From positions 31,115,867 to 31,179,866 of the forward strand of contig JACMZG010001911.1 of NCBI GenBank assembly GCA_018340805.1: a stretch of 64,000 bases of DNA, written 5' to 3'. The notes below the pieces were generated by a model that saw only the letters and a list, made by a program, of their open reading frames with translations, was not told the origin of the DNA and did not search any database. Made by a program: the position numbers and the translations under genes. Positions 1 to 11,540 of this stretch are shown here, piece by piece (within the stretch, counting starts at the first letter, position 1; the number at the start of each line of letters is the position of its first letter). The DNA comes from Microvelia longipes (Eukaryota > Arthropoda > Insecta > Hemiptera > Veliidae).

Positions 1-855
1 CTACTTGTTGTAGGCCCAAAACGAGCCCAGTAAATTTAAAATTATAATAATTGGGTAAAGAACAGAGTATCTCCTTTCATCTCCTCCACTTTTGTGGTAC
101 CTCTCACTTTCGTACAGACCAGAACTTCTTTTTAACAAATTTCAAGAGATATAAAAAGATCATTTCATTTTCAATATTATGATTTTCTTTTACTTAACAG
201 AAGTAATCACTGCTGTCTTCATAAATGTGCTCATTATGACTTATATTTGTAATTCGTAACGGGTTTATAATAATAAACTGGTTAGGTTTCCGCGGATATT
301 GTCATGTAGTTTTAGGTGTTCCGGTGGTGACCGCGTCAAAGTAGTGAGGAATCCGACCAGGATGAAGTCGGAGGTATCTTTAAAACGTAAGACATCATAG
401 ATAAAAACTGAATGCTCTGTAAAACTGAGAAAACTTTGTCTCATGCAGGTTCGCTTGAACACTATATCTAAATGTCCTTACTTGGATGGAAACGAAACGC
501 CGAATTCTTCCTCTACACGAAGAACCGGAAACCCTAATTCTTCATGCCTTACAATAAGCAACTTGTTGCCTATATTATATCTGCTTGTCTCAGTTGGCTC
601 ACTTAAGCAAGAGGAACAAAGACCAACACATACTTTTACAAAATAAGTAAGTAAATAAAATAAGAATAAACTTTTTAAATGTAAACAAGAGGTCTCTTGG
701 TCGCTGTACGGCGTCTGCAATTTTACGTATTCTTTAAGTGGCCACGATATAAGCGAATTTTCAAATGTAGTAGTCAAAAGACGTGATTTGTATACATTAT
801 TTCATATGCCCTAATCAATAATACCATTTTTTTGTTTTGATAACCTTACACTATA
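1..855. other. No gene seen
   Basis: AT-rich non-coding DNA. The short open frames around 265-777 have no recognisable domain and overlap each other on both strands, so I treat them as chance. A (TA)n array begins immediately to the right. Confidence 0.6.
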
Positions 856-938
<83 letters not shown>

Positions 939-940
939 CG
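856..940. repeat. (TA)n microsatellite
   Basis: Uninterrupted TA dinucleotides, ending in TACATATACGTA. It abuts a dispersed repeat on its right, as several other TA arrays in this window do. Confidence 0.95.
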
Positions 941-1040
941 TATTCTTGTTTAGTAAGTTCCCTCTCCCAATAAATCCACCCCCACTCCTCCCTATCTCCA
1001 TGACCCCAACCTCATAAGCTAATTTTTTTTAAATTCTCTA
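941..1040 (+). repeat. Dispersed TA-flanked repeat, copy 1
   Basis: It starts with TATTCTTG beside the TA array, continues through a C/T-rich stretch and ends with CCAACCTCATAAGCTAATTT. The same order (TTCTTGATC, pyrimidine-rich tract, CAACCTCATAAGCT) is seen at 15395-15510 and, inverted, at 16020-16140. Weaker relatives are at 18341-18480 and 26340-26440. The family is unassigned. Confidence 0.55.
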
Positions 1041-2276
1041 AAATTAATACTACTTTAAACAAATAAAGCGATATTGTTTTTTTGAAAACTCAATTCAATA
1101 AAAATTGTTATAGTTAAATAAAGAATAGTTTGAAAAATAAAATTGTTTTTTGATAGGTATAATCCTGATTATAAAAATTCGATTCCTAAATATCGAAGTA
1201 AATTCAGAAAAATTCAAGTATTGTAAGTTAGGTTCTGTCAATTTGATGTAGAGTTATGTGATAGTTCAGATTATTCACTATATCCAGCCTAATCTTTTAA
1301 CGGGATAAAAGAAACCATCGACCCCATGATGCACATACATAGCATTGCCTATAACTATATTTCAGGACTCGTTACGTTTCCATAGCCAAGAGGCAAATGC
1401 AAAGTTATTACATATTTTCACAATGAGTTTATTACTGTTCACGCCAAGCAAGTTTCATAAGTAATTTTATGTCTGACTGTTGATCTTTTTATTATTTCAA
1501 CAAGATAGAAATTTCAAGATTCATTTACGAAATTCATAATTTGAAAAACTAGTCATACCAGAGCATAAGAAATAGATTCAACCTTAACGCTTTTTAAACG
1601 TTCATTCAATTTTACAAAAATATTTCATCATAAATGTTTCTATTAATTAAATTAATAGAAACATAAAATAAGGACATCAGTCCTTTTTATCAATTAATTT
1701 AATTGATATTACAATTAATTAAAGTTAATAAATGTTTCTTGTCAAGTTTGATCACGTGTGGCTGGCTAATTTCAATTATTAGTTATTACTTAAATACCTA
1801 CTAATTTTTGATTAGTAGTTCGTGACGTCACACTAACAATCACAATATACATAGATACCATTAAAAAAAGGAATTCTGTACACCCTAATACCCTTGGTAA
1901 ATAAGGGTTTATCAAGTATACATCCCCTTACGTAAACCCATGCTTTAAGTGCTGTTGATTTAAACGACGCACATACTGGGGTGTGAAACATTCTTACAAT
2001 AAGGGTAGTAAACCCCATGTAACAGATTACAACTGTATATCATCCCTCAGCTACAGCCAATCAAAATGTTTTCCTAACATCCCCAGCAGATTACACATTA
2101 TAAAAATCACGTTTCCCTTCTTAACGCCATATTATACTGGCTATATTATTTGTAAAAGCTATCAAATATAATTATGATTTTTTGTTATCAATTTTTGGCA
2201 AATTCCCTTCAAATGGATAGTATAGCAGAGAGAGAGCGAAGAACTTATTTTTAGAGGTCCCTTATCACACACACCA
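1041..2276. other. No gene seen; two short palindromes
   Basis: AT-rich DNA. Two near-perfect AT palindromes lie close together: 1636-1662 (arms GTTTCTATTAAT / ATTAATAGAAAC, 3-nt centre) and 1688-1708 (TATCAATTAA / TTAATTGATA). The motif GGACATCAGTCC lies between them; similar GACTTCAGTCCT motifs occur near 3770 and 33040. Confidence 0.6.
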
Positions 2277-2294
2277 AATATATATATATATATA

Positions 2295-2354
<60 letters not shown>

Positions 2355-2357
2355 CAC
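2277..2357. repeat. (TA)n microsatellite, interrupted
   Basis: TA dinucleotides with single-base phase changes (AATA, TTTA). It directly abuts the Penelope-like 3' tail to its right. Confidence 0.9.
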
Positions 2358-2410
2358 ATAACTTAACGAACGAATCAGGATAAGGCTTATAAAAACACAC
2401 TCACTTCTCT

Positions 2411-2452
2411 CGTGCCAACGTTTCGAGCATGGACATGTTCTTCATCAGGGCA
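2411..2452 (-). ncRNA. Hammerhead-ribozyme-like motif (PLE tail 1)
   Basis: Read on the minus strand: CTGATGA, an extra A, a stem GAACATG / CATGCTC with one mismatch and a 2-nt loop, then GAAAC followed by GTTGGC. The invariant hammerhead core is CUGAUGA - stem II - GAAA, and Penelope-like elements are known to carry hammerhead ribozymes in their terminal repeats. The extra A between CTGATGA and stem II, and the lack of a convincing stem III with a cleavage triplet, leave self-cleavage unproven. The stem differs in sequence from the 52997-53028 copy but still pairs. Confidence 0.45.
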
Positions 2453-2652
2453 ACCTGAAGACAATATAATAAACAAAAACAATAGAGACAAGAAAAGAAC
2501 AAAAAGTAAATTCAATAACTCAAAGCTACAGTAAATAAAATACAAAGCAAGAAAAAACCAGCACTTACAGAGAACTTGGTTAAGCAGATAGTCATAAAAA
2601 TAAAAACTTACAATACAAATAAAACTAAATAAAAGTACATTAAAACAGTAAA

Positions 2653-2699
2653 AGCTAAAAACAAGGCATACAATTTAATTATATGCCTTGTTTTTAGCT
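2653..2699. repeat. 18-bp perfect hairpin
   Basis: Arms AGCTAAAAACAAGGCATA and its exact complement are separated by 11 nt. It lies within the PLE tail fragment. Confidence 0.85.
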
Positions 2700-2960
2700 G
2701 TTTTTAGCTTTTACAAAAACAAATAAGATAAGAAAATAACAAAATGCAAAAATCAATAACTTGCTACTAATAAATTGTATACAAAGCAATCTTTGTTATA
2801 TACTATAATTAATAGATTTATAAATTAAACATCGACAAAGAAGTCTTCACAAAACAAAAAAGACCTTCACGACAAGAGAAGTCATGCTGATCTTAACTTA
2901 AATCTTATAAAAATCTTATCTTATAATTCAACTGGTCTTATTTAACTGGTTTTATTGTAT

Positions 2961-4038
2961 TCCACTTTCCAACCACTGAAAGTAGGTGTTTTAAACTTAA
3001 CTATAAAACACCATTTTACACAAAATTAACCATACAATCCAAATTTTGTAACTACAAAGTAACAGAAGAGGCTTGCCTTATTGACACATGAAAAATCCCA
3101 CACAAACCTTTAGCAACGTTGTCATTAATATTAACACCATCTGATTCCTTTGATTGTCTCGTAAAGCGTGCACTATGGAGTGTTAATGATTGGATGAGAA
3201 AGCAATAGGTATACTGTTATCTAAAAGCAGGATGAAATGCAAGGTGGCGCCAATAAAAAACTTGCATAATATGGCAAAGATTAGTGAATTGAACGGTGTC
3301 AGTATTTATCTATTGACAATGAAGTTCATGATGACATGCAAGAATTGCATTTCAATATTAATCTTAAATAATGTCTGTTGAAAATGAAAATAAGAGTGAA
3401 CCATTCACCGCACGCTATGTACTCTTTTTATCTATGTACTACTACTTTTTAAACCGAACATACTGTAGCGCAACTTTGATTATACGATAGATAGCTTCTA
3501 TACTACAACGCAAGACAGGAATTAAACACCGAACATTTTAAGTTTATTAAAGAAATCGCTACTCATCTTCCCAGTTTATATTATATGAAAAGTTCATATT
3601 GGAATTATTGTCCTTTTAATTAAGACTGATTTTATGGTTCCTTCGAGTTATTTATTCTCAGTTTTATTGCATATCTTTTTATTACTCTTTATCGTGATTA
3701 ATAAAATGGATTTATTATAGCCCAAGATATCTTGTATCTTTATCCAATATTATAGGTGAAAAAATTATGACTTCAGTCCTAATTTTGAAATAATAATATA
3801 TCTATTGTAAAATTAAACTTTGTTTAATATGTTAAATTTAACATGATTTTCACATGAAAATCATGTGAAAATTACTATCTATTCTTTTTTTTACTAATAA
3901 TATAGGTGTAAACATATTAAAAAAAAAATTAATTTATTTCATAATTTTTACTTTTATAGTAAAAATATTTGGGTTCATATTTGTACCAATTTTTATTCCA
4001 ACTTATTATCCGAAAAAACGTTTAAACTTTGTGATGAG

Positions 4039-4041
<3 letters not shown>
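2961..4041. other. No gene seen
   Basis: AT-rich DNA. The open frame at 3190-3381 has no recognisable motif. A hairpin TTTCACATGAAAATCATGTGAAA occurs near 3850. Confidence 0.55.

Positions 4042-4126
<85 letters not shown>
4042..4126. repeat. (TA)n microsatellite
   Basis: Long uninterrupted TA array that abuts a degenerate Penelope-like tail on its right. Confidence 0.95.
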
Positions 4127-4135
<9 letters not shown>

Positions 4136-4215
4136 ATTATATAGTTACATAAAAACTTATAATAAAAGACGTAACGTTTTGAATGAGTTTAGTTCTTCCG
4201 CAGACGAGGAGAGAC
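4127..4215 (-). mobile_element. Degenerate Penelope-like 3' tail
   Basis: The layout matches the tails at 2358 and 52919: TA array, ATAAAAACTTATAA-like leader, then GTAACGTTTTGAAT...AGTTCTTCCGCAG at 4171-4203. This corresponds to the complement of the CTGATGAAG...CGAAACGTT block. The TGATGA core is changed to TGCGGA, so any hammerhead would be dead. Confidence 0.35.
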
Positions 4216-4510
4216 TGGACCGACTGGGGGACTGCTAAATGTATAACGTGCAACATTTATAATCAAACAATTATAATAATTAATTTAAAAATTTGTTTTA
4301 TTATAAATTAAAGCTTTTTTCTTTAAATATCCTTATTAACAAAGAAATTACAATAGTTGAGCTTATTACGTGTTAGAGCTAATTTCATATTTTAATACCA
4401 GTCTTTGCTGCTTTTTCGAAGGCTTTAAAAAATGGTAGGAGAAGATTCTTGAAGTAACCTTCAGTGCGGTTATTCAATGCGCTGTGCGTCGTCGTGGTCT
4501 ACCTTGTTAT

Positions 4511-4674
4511 CGACACACGGCTAAAATCAGTGGACAGTGTGGAAAAATAATGCTAGGGAGCCAATGAGGTTATTCCTGGACGTTAGACCACGCCCTCAAT
4601 TTCAAATCAGGCCAACCTTAATGGTTCCTTAACACTATTTTCCCGCGCTGTCAACTGAATTTAGCCGTGTGTCG
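4511..4674. mobile_element. Short TIR hairpin element (MITE-like)
   Basis: Terminal inverted repeats begin CGACACACGGCTAA on the left and end TTAGCCGTGTGTCG on the right. Similarity between the arms continues for about 60 bp, so the 164-bp unit folds into a long imperfect hairpin. No coding capacity. The flanks suggest a possible TA duplication, but this is offset by one base. The superfamily is not assigned. Confidence 0.6.
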
Positions 4675-4678
4675 TACT

Positions 4679-4710
4679 ATAGTGAGTATTATACGGGTAA
4701 TACTCACTAT
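4679..4710. repeat. 12-bp palindrome
   Basis: ATAGTGAGTATT and AATACTCACTAT are separated by 8 nt, immediately to the right of the MITE-like hairpin. Confidence 0.8.
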
Positions 4711-4734
4711 GTATGTTATTATTGTAGTTCCCAG

Positions 4735-5290
4735 TATATTTATGCTAGAGAGTTATAACTTTTTACATAAATCAGTCTATAAAGGTGTAGTTCTGCTACT
4801 CGGAAAATATTTTGTACGTCGTCATTAACCCGCATTAATGACACCCCTAAAAGTATAAAAAATTATAAAACGCGGAAAATTTTTGCGATTAATTTGAAAT
4901 TTAGCATGTTGCTAAAGTCTAGCATATTTATGGTAGTCTTATCCATTTCCTTTTATTTTCTGCATTAGTTCAACTTTTATCAAAGAACTAGCGTACAATT
5001 TTTAATAAATCGGAAAGTAATCCAATTCACTTGAAATTTGGTACAAGAGTATACCTTTTCCTAATAAATAAGTACATAAGTTTCGTATTAAAACGACAAG
5101 TACCTACATAAGCCTGCCCAGTGCCAAGCCTTAGTTACTACCTAAGGACGACAGGACAGTGCCTACCTAAGGACGACAGAAGCGAGTCAGAAGACGTGTT
5201 GCAGTATAAATTATGCAAATTGCATTTTCTGAGAACGAGCAAAGCGAGTCCGAAGTGACGAGGAAAAGTTCCGAGGTTCCCCGTACCCTA
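4735..5290 (+). mobile_element. 5S-type dispersed repeat, degenerate copy
   Basis: The blocks run in the same order as the full copy at 42540-43265: TTATGCTAGAGAGTT, GTGTAGTTCTGCTA, CATTAACCCGC, AACGCGGAAAATTTTT, TAATTTGAAATTTAGCATGTTGCTA, then the tail CCTAAGGACGAC, GAGCAAAGCGAGTCCGAAG, GGAAAAGTTCCGAGG. The 5S-like block itself is nearly gone; only CCAGTGCC-type traces remain near 5115. The tail CCTAAGGACGACAG is locally duplicated (5140 and 5166). Confidence 0.6.
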
Positions 5291-6714
5291 TATTTTCTTA
5301 TGTTTAAATGATGACCACAAGCAAAGGCTTCTTTCATTTACAACAACCGTTCTCCATGGTTTTCAAACTGTATCTCACTTTTTGGTTCCTATAAAAGTGG
5401 AACCTAACAGGTCCTAAATTGATAAAATAAAAGAAAATATATGAATTATATCCAACATTTTTATGTAATCTTATTTTGACGGAGATATTTGTTTTTAAAC
5501 ATATTTTTCTAATACTTTTTATTATGCGGAATACCAGCAGCAACTTAAAAAACGTTTTAAAAACCTTTAGAAAAAGAGCATAGATAGAAAGGCCTTGAAT
5601 ATAAAAAAAAAATATTTAAAGCTTACAATGAATATAAAAAAATATTATTTTAAAAATTATAATTATTACGAAAAAAATAATAAAAAACTACCTTATCCAT
5701 TTTATGAACAATAAATTCAAAATTACAATACAATGTAATATTATTTTGAATTTCAGAAATTATTTTCTCATAATCCACATTTTTTAATGCAATTATAAGT
5801 GCTGCCATAAGGAGCGGCCTTTCCATTATTCTATGAAAACAGATCAATGACAAATATAACCATAAAACTAATAACAATAGGCATATAGTTTTTATATTAA
5901 TTTTTTGTGGTTTCTTTCTATTTCTATTGATAATCTTAAAAGTTTAACAAGCAATAATTTAAAATATTTATGCTATAATAAAAGGGTTTATTATTAGTTC
6001 TATTGTTTCGATGCTTGAATACATAAGGGATTTTTTATACTAAAAATATAGGTATTATACAAACTTAGGCATTCTAATTTTCTATTATTGTTTAGGTTCG
6101 GCTATTAATAATGTTTTTGTGTTTGCTACCACATTTATTGAAGGGTTGTAAACAATTGAAATAATTTTTTATTGTTTCTTTTTCTGGGTTATTTTTTTGT
6201 AAGATTAGAAAAATATAATGATTATAATTAGGATCAATTGACATGAAAACTAGATAAATGATTGTTTGTTGTTGTAAAAGGATTTTTACTATTTATATTG
6301 AAAATATGATTTTCAATATAAATGATGGTGCTTCCAATGGTATACATATTTTTTTTTTTTTTTTTTTTTTTAACTTTTTTTTATTGAATATTGCAACTAC
6401 ATGAAAGATATATTATTAGCAATAATAGTAACAGTGATAAGATATGGCTTTGATATGACTGTTGCAAGAATCTACCCAGTGGTAGTACTTGCTGGCATGA
6501 GATATTCTATATTATGACTACAGTAGTAAATAGAAAAAAAGAAAAAAGCCAGTTTAATATCAATATCGCTAGAGAAATAAATAAAATAATAAATGAAAGA
6601 TAAAAAATAAATATGACATAGATAATATAGATATTAAAAATGTAAGATAAACCAAATCAAGGAAATATGTTATACATATTTTAGTGGAATAATAGCAATA
6701 GATGGAGATGTAGA
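5291..6714. other. No gene seen
   Basis: AT-rich DNA with a poly-T run at about 6351-6371 and a self-complementary ATTTATATTGAAAATATGATTTTCAATATAAAT near 6290. Open frames here lack recognisable domains. Confidence 0.55.
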
Positions 6715-6905
6715 TAATATAATAGTAGAATAATATAGTAGATAGTAATAATAGTAGATAGTAGATAATATAGTAGTAATATATGTATAGTAATATATAG
6801 CAGTAAGATAATATAGTAGACAGTAATAATATAGTAGTAACATAATATAGTAGTAACATAATATAGTAGATAGTAATAATATAGTAGTAAGATAATATAG
6901 TAGAT
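6715..6905. repeat. Irregular (ATAGTAGTA)-type tandem repeat
   Basis: Repeated AATATAGTAGTAA / ATAGTAGATAGTAAT phrases without strict period. The Y/L/I-rich open frames on the minus strand here are a by-product of the repeat. Confidence 0.85.
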
Positions 6906-7404
6906 GTATATAATAGATGGAGTTATAGCAATATATTAGAGATGTGTTATATAACAGTTTTATATGGATATTTTGGATACATTTTTGCATGAGAATAATT
7001 TTTATCTACTAACCAGCTATCTACTTATTAACTGCAAAACTAATGATTTCTGAACTGATTTCAAGCTGCAAAATGCCATTTTACCAACATTGCCGACGAA
7101 ATATTTAAAAGCAGTACGAGAAATTTGCTTGACTCTACCTCCTAGGGAGTTATGACACGTTTAAATGTAATGGTAAATAAGTCAAAACACCCTATGAGGA
7201 GAAATAAATGAGTTGACTTTAATTAGGTGTTTTTCGTCTGGTAAACAAACTTGTTTAACTGACGAAACATATTATAAACATATTATTGTTTACAGTAACA
7301 TGTTCTATATATTATTACTTAAAATAGGAGTTATTAGTATTTAATATTTTTATACCATATCTAATAAATATAATTTTACATAAAATATTGGCAACACTGA
7401 TATT

Positions 7405-7500
7405 TATGGGTTGTTTTAATGTTTTACCCATAGAGATATATTACTAGAGGGGCCCTATCGGTTGGATTATGAAACATCCAAAAAATAACCTGACCACCTT
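7405..7500. repeat. Dispersed repeat, shared with 38920-39000
   Basis: ATAGAGATATATTACTAGAGGGGCC...AACATCCAAAAAATAACCTGACCACCTTT here parallels ATAGGGATATATTACTATAGAGGCC...AACATTAAAAAATGTAACCTGAACACCTTTT at 38920-39000. The family is unknown. Confidence 0.5.
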
Positions 7501-8340
7501 TGACTATCAATAATCAAGTAAACGGAACAAAATTAAAGTGAATTATATAGTAGAGCGTAGAAAATATAAATCCCAACAAAAACACTCGGTGAAAAAATGT
7601 AGCCAAGTCTTGCGTAAAAAGTTATGATATCATAGTTTGCGCCAAGTCTATTCATACGCTGTTTTCATAAATCTTAAGAGATATAGATGATTATTTGACA
7701 TCCGCAACGTATGCGCTCAAAAGCCTTACACAATTTAACAGTAAAGAAATTTCTGACTAGACAAAAACGCAGAGGTAAATTATTTAATCATAAATTTTTT
7801 CCTTAAATAATATTGAAGGTTTTTTAAAAAATAGGTATTACCTATTTATTTATTCTATTTTTAATTTCGTTATTTAGCGTTCTTGCCAATATCTTTGTTA
7901 TATTTTATCTTTTAGCGTATCTTTCTTCTTTTTGGGTATTTATAGAACAAAGTCAAAGTATTACTACAACACTGTCAAACATAATTATTTTAGACCAAAA
8001 CAAATAATATGAAGAAATAAAGAAATTTATTTGTTTGTTTACTTTTGAATTAATAAAACTGAAATATAGTTAAAATGTGTGTTTTTCTTTACTTTGCTAT
8101 AATAATTGTAATAGCTGATTTAATGACTACGTTTTTACCTAAAGTAAGAAATAGATAAGGTAAGAAAAGTATTGACGCCGTTTTTATTTCTACCGTATTT
8201 AAGTAAAAATGATAACTTTTGTCAAGTTTAGACGTTGCAACGTTATCAGAACCCACAAAAACAGTAGCAAATATCATGCATGCATCATGCATGTGTTGTT
8301 AAAGTTTTTAACAAAAGCCTCGGTATAGAGAAAAACGATA
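7501..8340. other. No gene seen
   Basis: AT-rich DNA. A short palindrome TGCATGCATCATGCATG lies at 8276-8292, next to the SINE-like region. Confidence 0.55.
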
Positions 8341-8354
8341 AAAACAATGTCTCT

Positions 8355-8425
8355 TGGACTAGATTCGAACTAATAATCTTTATATTTCCAGGCAAGTGCC
8401 TAACCGATTGCGCCAAACAGTTTGG
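8355..8425 (-). mobile_element. tRNA-derived SINE head
   Basis: Read on the minus strand: TTTGGCGCAATCGGTTAGGCAC (A-box-like) followed about 40 nt later by TTAGTTCGAATCTAGTCC (B-box-like GTTCGAATC). The spacing fits a tRNA-type RNA polymerase III promoter. The cloverleaf is not complete, so this is a SINE head and not a functional tRNA gene. The body would extend to lower coordinates and its end is not clear. Confidence 0.5.
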
Positions 8426-8670
8426 GGGAAGTAAATCATTTTCCGCCCTGATTTCTGTTCCCTCCCATATTTTTACAAACAGGCCGTAATACGGGATTTT
8501 CCTCCCTGAAAATAAGGGCGGAAAGTTATTTTTCTCTCCCTTCTAGAGGAATACTAATTTTGCTATAAAATATATTGAATCAGAATAATAGTGAAAATAA
8601 TGTATAAAGTAACATAGAAATATTGTTGGGATTGACAAATTTCAAGACCCACTTTACCTATAAAATTGTA

Positions 8671-8704
8671 GCTAATATTGCTACAACTTTAAAGCAATAT
8701 TAGC
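8671..8704. repeat. 12-bp hairpin
   Basis: GCTAATATTGCT and AGCAATATTAGC flank a 10-nt loop. Confidence 0.8.
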
Positions 8705-8875
8705 TGCCAATAAAATCTCGTAGCAAGTATTTAAAAACACTTTTCTACTTGTTTATTTATTTAAGTTATAAGTTTCTTACCGTAATTTAATCATATATTC
8801 TAATTTTAATTAATAACCGATAAAAATTAAACAACATTTTAAAGAATAATATTTTAATGTTTATTTTTCAGCCAT

Positions 8876-9133
8876 ATGATAAAATAGCATATGCTACCAT
8901 GCAGCAATGGAAACATTGCCAACTTGTGTCAGCATTTACATGCATCGGCTCCGCGTCTGCAGGTAAATCACCATTTGCCCTACTCGGCATCGCCTCGTCA
9001 GTCAAATAAGTTAGTTACTAGCCTTGGCTTGTAATTACCATGGCTCGCTCTCGCCTTCGGCTCAGAGGCTAATTTATAAAACTCGTCTGCCAAATTCCAT
9101 TTTGCTACGTATTAGCATAATATGCTATTATCC
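8876..9133. repeat. Imperfect inverted repeat, MITE-like
   Basis: GATAAAATAGCATATGCTAC on the left and GCATAATATGCTATTATCC on the right are complementary. Similarity extends inward through AATGGAA...GGCA. The interior is less AT-rich and contains CTCGCTCTCGCCTTCGGCTC, related to the GAGCGAAGCGAG motif. No coding capacity. Confidence 0.4.
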
Positions 9134-9139
9134 CCCCAC

Positions 9140-10800
9140 CTAAAAAAATGTTATAATAAGGCTATTATGGCAACAATTATTAAATATATTAATTATTTAA
9201 TAAATTATTAAAAAATTATTAAAAGTATGACGCGGCACATCCTTGCTACTTTTTAATTCTGCTATAAACTCTGTTCCATATTTGAAGGTGTTAAAATTTA
9301 AGAGCGCAGATTGAACATTAATATTAATAGTACTATGCAAGTCGTTTTTTTTGTTTTAGCACCTAAAACGTTTAAACTGTGCTTTAATTGAGAAAGCTAA
9401 AAGCTAAATAAAATGTGGAGTCATATTTTTTATATTTAGCACGCCAGTTATTTCTGTCTCAGTATAATTACCCACCGCCTTTAGCGGAACAGCCGGCTGA
9501 GCCTTAAGGACTTGAAGTATCCTGGAAACCGGGTGATGTTAGCTGTATACTATAGCACCCCAAGGGGACGCTCTCGCCAATAAAGTAATGCTCATAAAGA
9601 TGTAAAAAAAAGCTATAATATAAACGCTTCTGATTTTATATATACAAAAACTCCTTATGAAAGAATTCTCCTAAAAAGATGAAATTAATTCTCTGAGAGA
9701 TATATTATTCGTAAAAAATATTTTCTACTGCATAGCCATATAAACTCTATAATAGACTCTATAGATGGGGGTAAAGACGAAAATGAAGAATTAGATTGCT
9801 TAAGCTAAGAAAGAATCTGTGGTTTTTCGTTCCCGATATCTTGACATTATACCAAGTGGTCTTGTTATTATTTTGCTTCTCATTTCTTAGCATATTTACT
9901 ATATTCCAGAACCAGAACCATTCCTTCTAATCCTCCACGACACCATCGACGACAGTGGCCACGTGACCCTTTGCAACAGGAGTAAAATAATAAATAAGCA
10001 CAACAATAAAATATTAAAACTGTATTTAATACGCCAAAGAGTATTACCACTGGGTGATTCCTTCTATCATGTCTGCCAAGACACTTTAACTCATATGTGC
10101 ATTGGGTAAAATACATATCTATTGTTAATAATAAACTTATTAAAAATCCCCTTCAATGAAAGGTAAGGTACAACGTCCACGTTTCAGCGTTTTTTTGGAA
10201 TGCACTTTACTTTTCAACACTACCGAATGTATAGGTAAATAAATAAACATGTTTATTTATTTATTTTTTTATTTATTACTCAATATTTAATTTAATGTTA
10301 TCCCATTTTAAAATTATAACTGGTACAGATGTTTACCTAGTAATTCCTTTTCCTAGCAGAATAGTCATTATTTTATTGTTAAAGATCATAACTATTATTT
10401 TCTTTTAAATTATATTTCTTCTAAGGAACGCTTATTGAATTTTAGTTAGACTATTTACTTTTGTACTAAATGTATAACTATGTAAATAAAAACTTTTTCT
10501 ATTCTATTCTAATGAAATAAAGCTCTTACGTCCTTATTAGATTTTGTTCTTATTTGATTGGCAATCTTATTTGTGGATCAATCAAATCTCGCAGTGAATC
10601 GTAGCAGAGTTCTCAAAACTTAATTAATTTTGTAATTTGTGTGCATTTTAGCAATTTTTCACCAACTGAGATAGAGAAGAGTATTTTTATAACTAGGCAG
10701 CGTGGTTCTATAATTTGCTTTTAAGAAGTTGTTTTTACGATGGCAGAAACTTTAACTGTTTATAAAGTTTGCTTATTAACCAGAGACTATAGATACTTAA
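9140..10800. other. No gene seen
   Basis: AT-rich DNA with a less AT-rich patch at 9475-9590 (TAGCGGAACAGCCGGCTGAG...) that I cannot identify. The open frame 9880-10116 (-) would encode a short hydrophobic segment followed by a Cys/Arg-rich end; it matches no family I know and I do not call it a gene. Confidence 0.5.
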
Positions 10801-10819
10801 ACAGTAAGACTGTCGACTC

Positions 10820-11540
10820 AATGGTGGGAAAATTTGGATTCCGGACGACGCTAGCGCTGCGGCGGACCTACTTTCAATTGAGTGGGCGTGTCTTAATTTC
10901 CCGCTTTATGCCCACAGTCAGTTTGAAATTTAATTTTTATACTTTGTATAGTTATACTTCTAACTAACCCTACCACTTTAATCTTACACAGAACACTTGT
11001 GATTATTTTTAAGTTTTTCATTTAAGTAATTTATTAATTTAATTGATTCAATCAGGTAATAATGAAATAGTGGCTAAAGTTTTACACGTGCTAAAAGATA
11101 GATTTTGGCATTTAATGCAGCCTGTATTTTAATTACATCGGCGAGATGCGCACATGTGATTTAATGTAATTACCTGATAAAATCGACTAAATTAATAAAA
11201 TAATTAAATGAAATTTACACTTATCTGCCATCAGTAGCGTTCTCTGGAAGTTTTAAAAAAGTTTCTATTTACTTTTAGTTTCTGAATTTTTGAAAAACAG
11301 AACATGCAACGGCGAACCGTTTTTGTGAAAAATACATACAGAAAACAATCATTTTATAATAATAATAAATGTAGCTGTCATAACCAAGAATTGCCATGGT
11401 ATTCATAAAATTAAATATAAAACTATAATCAGTCATTTTTGGAAAGCTGTTGTGGTTAATTCATGAGTTGTCCGCACCGGTCCGCCGCAGCGCTATTTTT
11501 AGTAGCTTGCGATAATGGAATCCAAACTTTTCCTCATTTA
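10820..11540. repeat. Nested inverted repeat region
   Basis: The outer arms are 10825-10875 (AAAATTTGGATTCC...AGCGCTGCGGCGGACC) and 11480-11533 (GGTCCGCCGCAGCGCT...GGAATCCAAACTTTT). The inner arms are about 11005-11062 (TTTCATTTAAGTAATTTATTAATTTA...CAGGTAAT) and 11166-11215. The unit looks like a degenerate foldback or TIR element with no coding capacity. The open frame 10740-10967 lies in the left arm and is not considered real. Confidence 0.55.

Larger units (their letters stand above)
2358..2960 (-). mobile_element. Penelope-like element 3' tail fragment
   Basis: On the minus strand this segment ends with the same layout as the 3' end of the larger Penelope-like element at 52919-56150: an A-rich leader, CCCTGATGAAG, a short stem, CGAAACGTTGGC, then about 50 nt containing a TTATAA/ATCC-type block, then a (TA)n array. 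No coding sequence remains, so this is a 5'-truncated copy. The inner boundary near 2960 is a guess. A strong 18-bp hairpin (2653-2699) lies inside it. Confidence 0.55.

Noticed and set aside
1688..1708. TTAATTAA-type homeodomain binding sites across the window
   Set aside because: Such sites are expected by chance in DNA this AT-rich.
6569..6990. Tyr/Leu/Ile-rich minus-strand open frames
   Set aside because: A by-product of the ATAGTAGTA-type tandem repeat.
8355..8425. Functional tRNA genes here and at 19340-19405, 48835-48906 and 62404-62490
   Set aside because: A and B boxes are present but acceptor, anticodon and T stems do not all pair; they sit within SINE-like repeats.
9880..10116. 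Possible small membrane protein with a Cys/Arg-rich C-terminus (minus strand)
   Set aside because: There is one hydrophobic run, but no family match, no signal for splicing or expression, and the composition is ordinary for the region.
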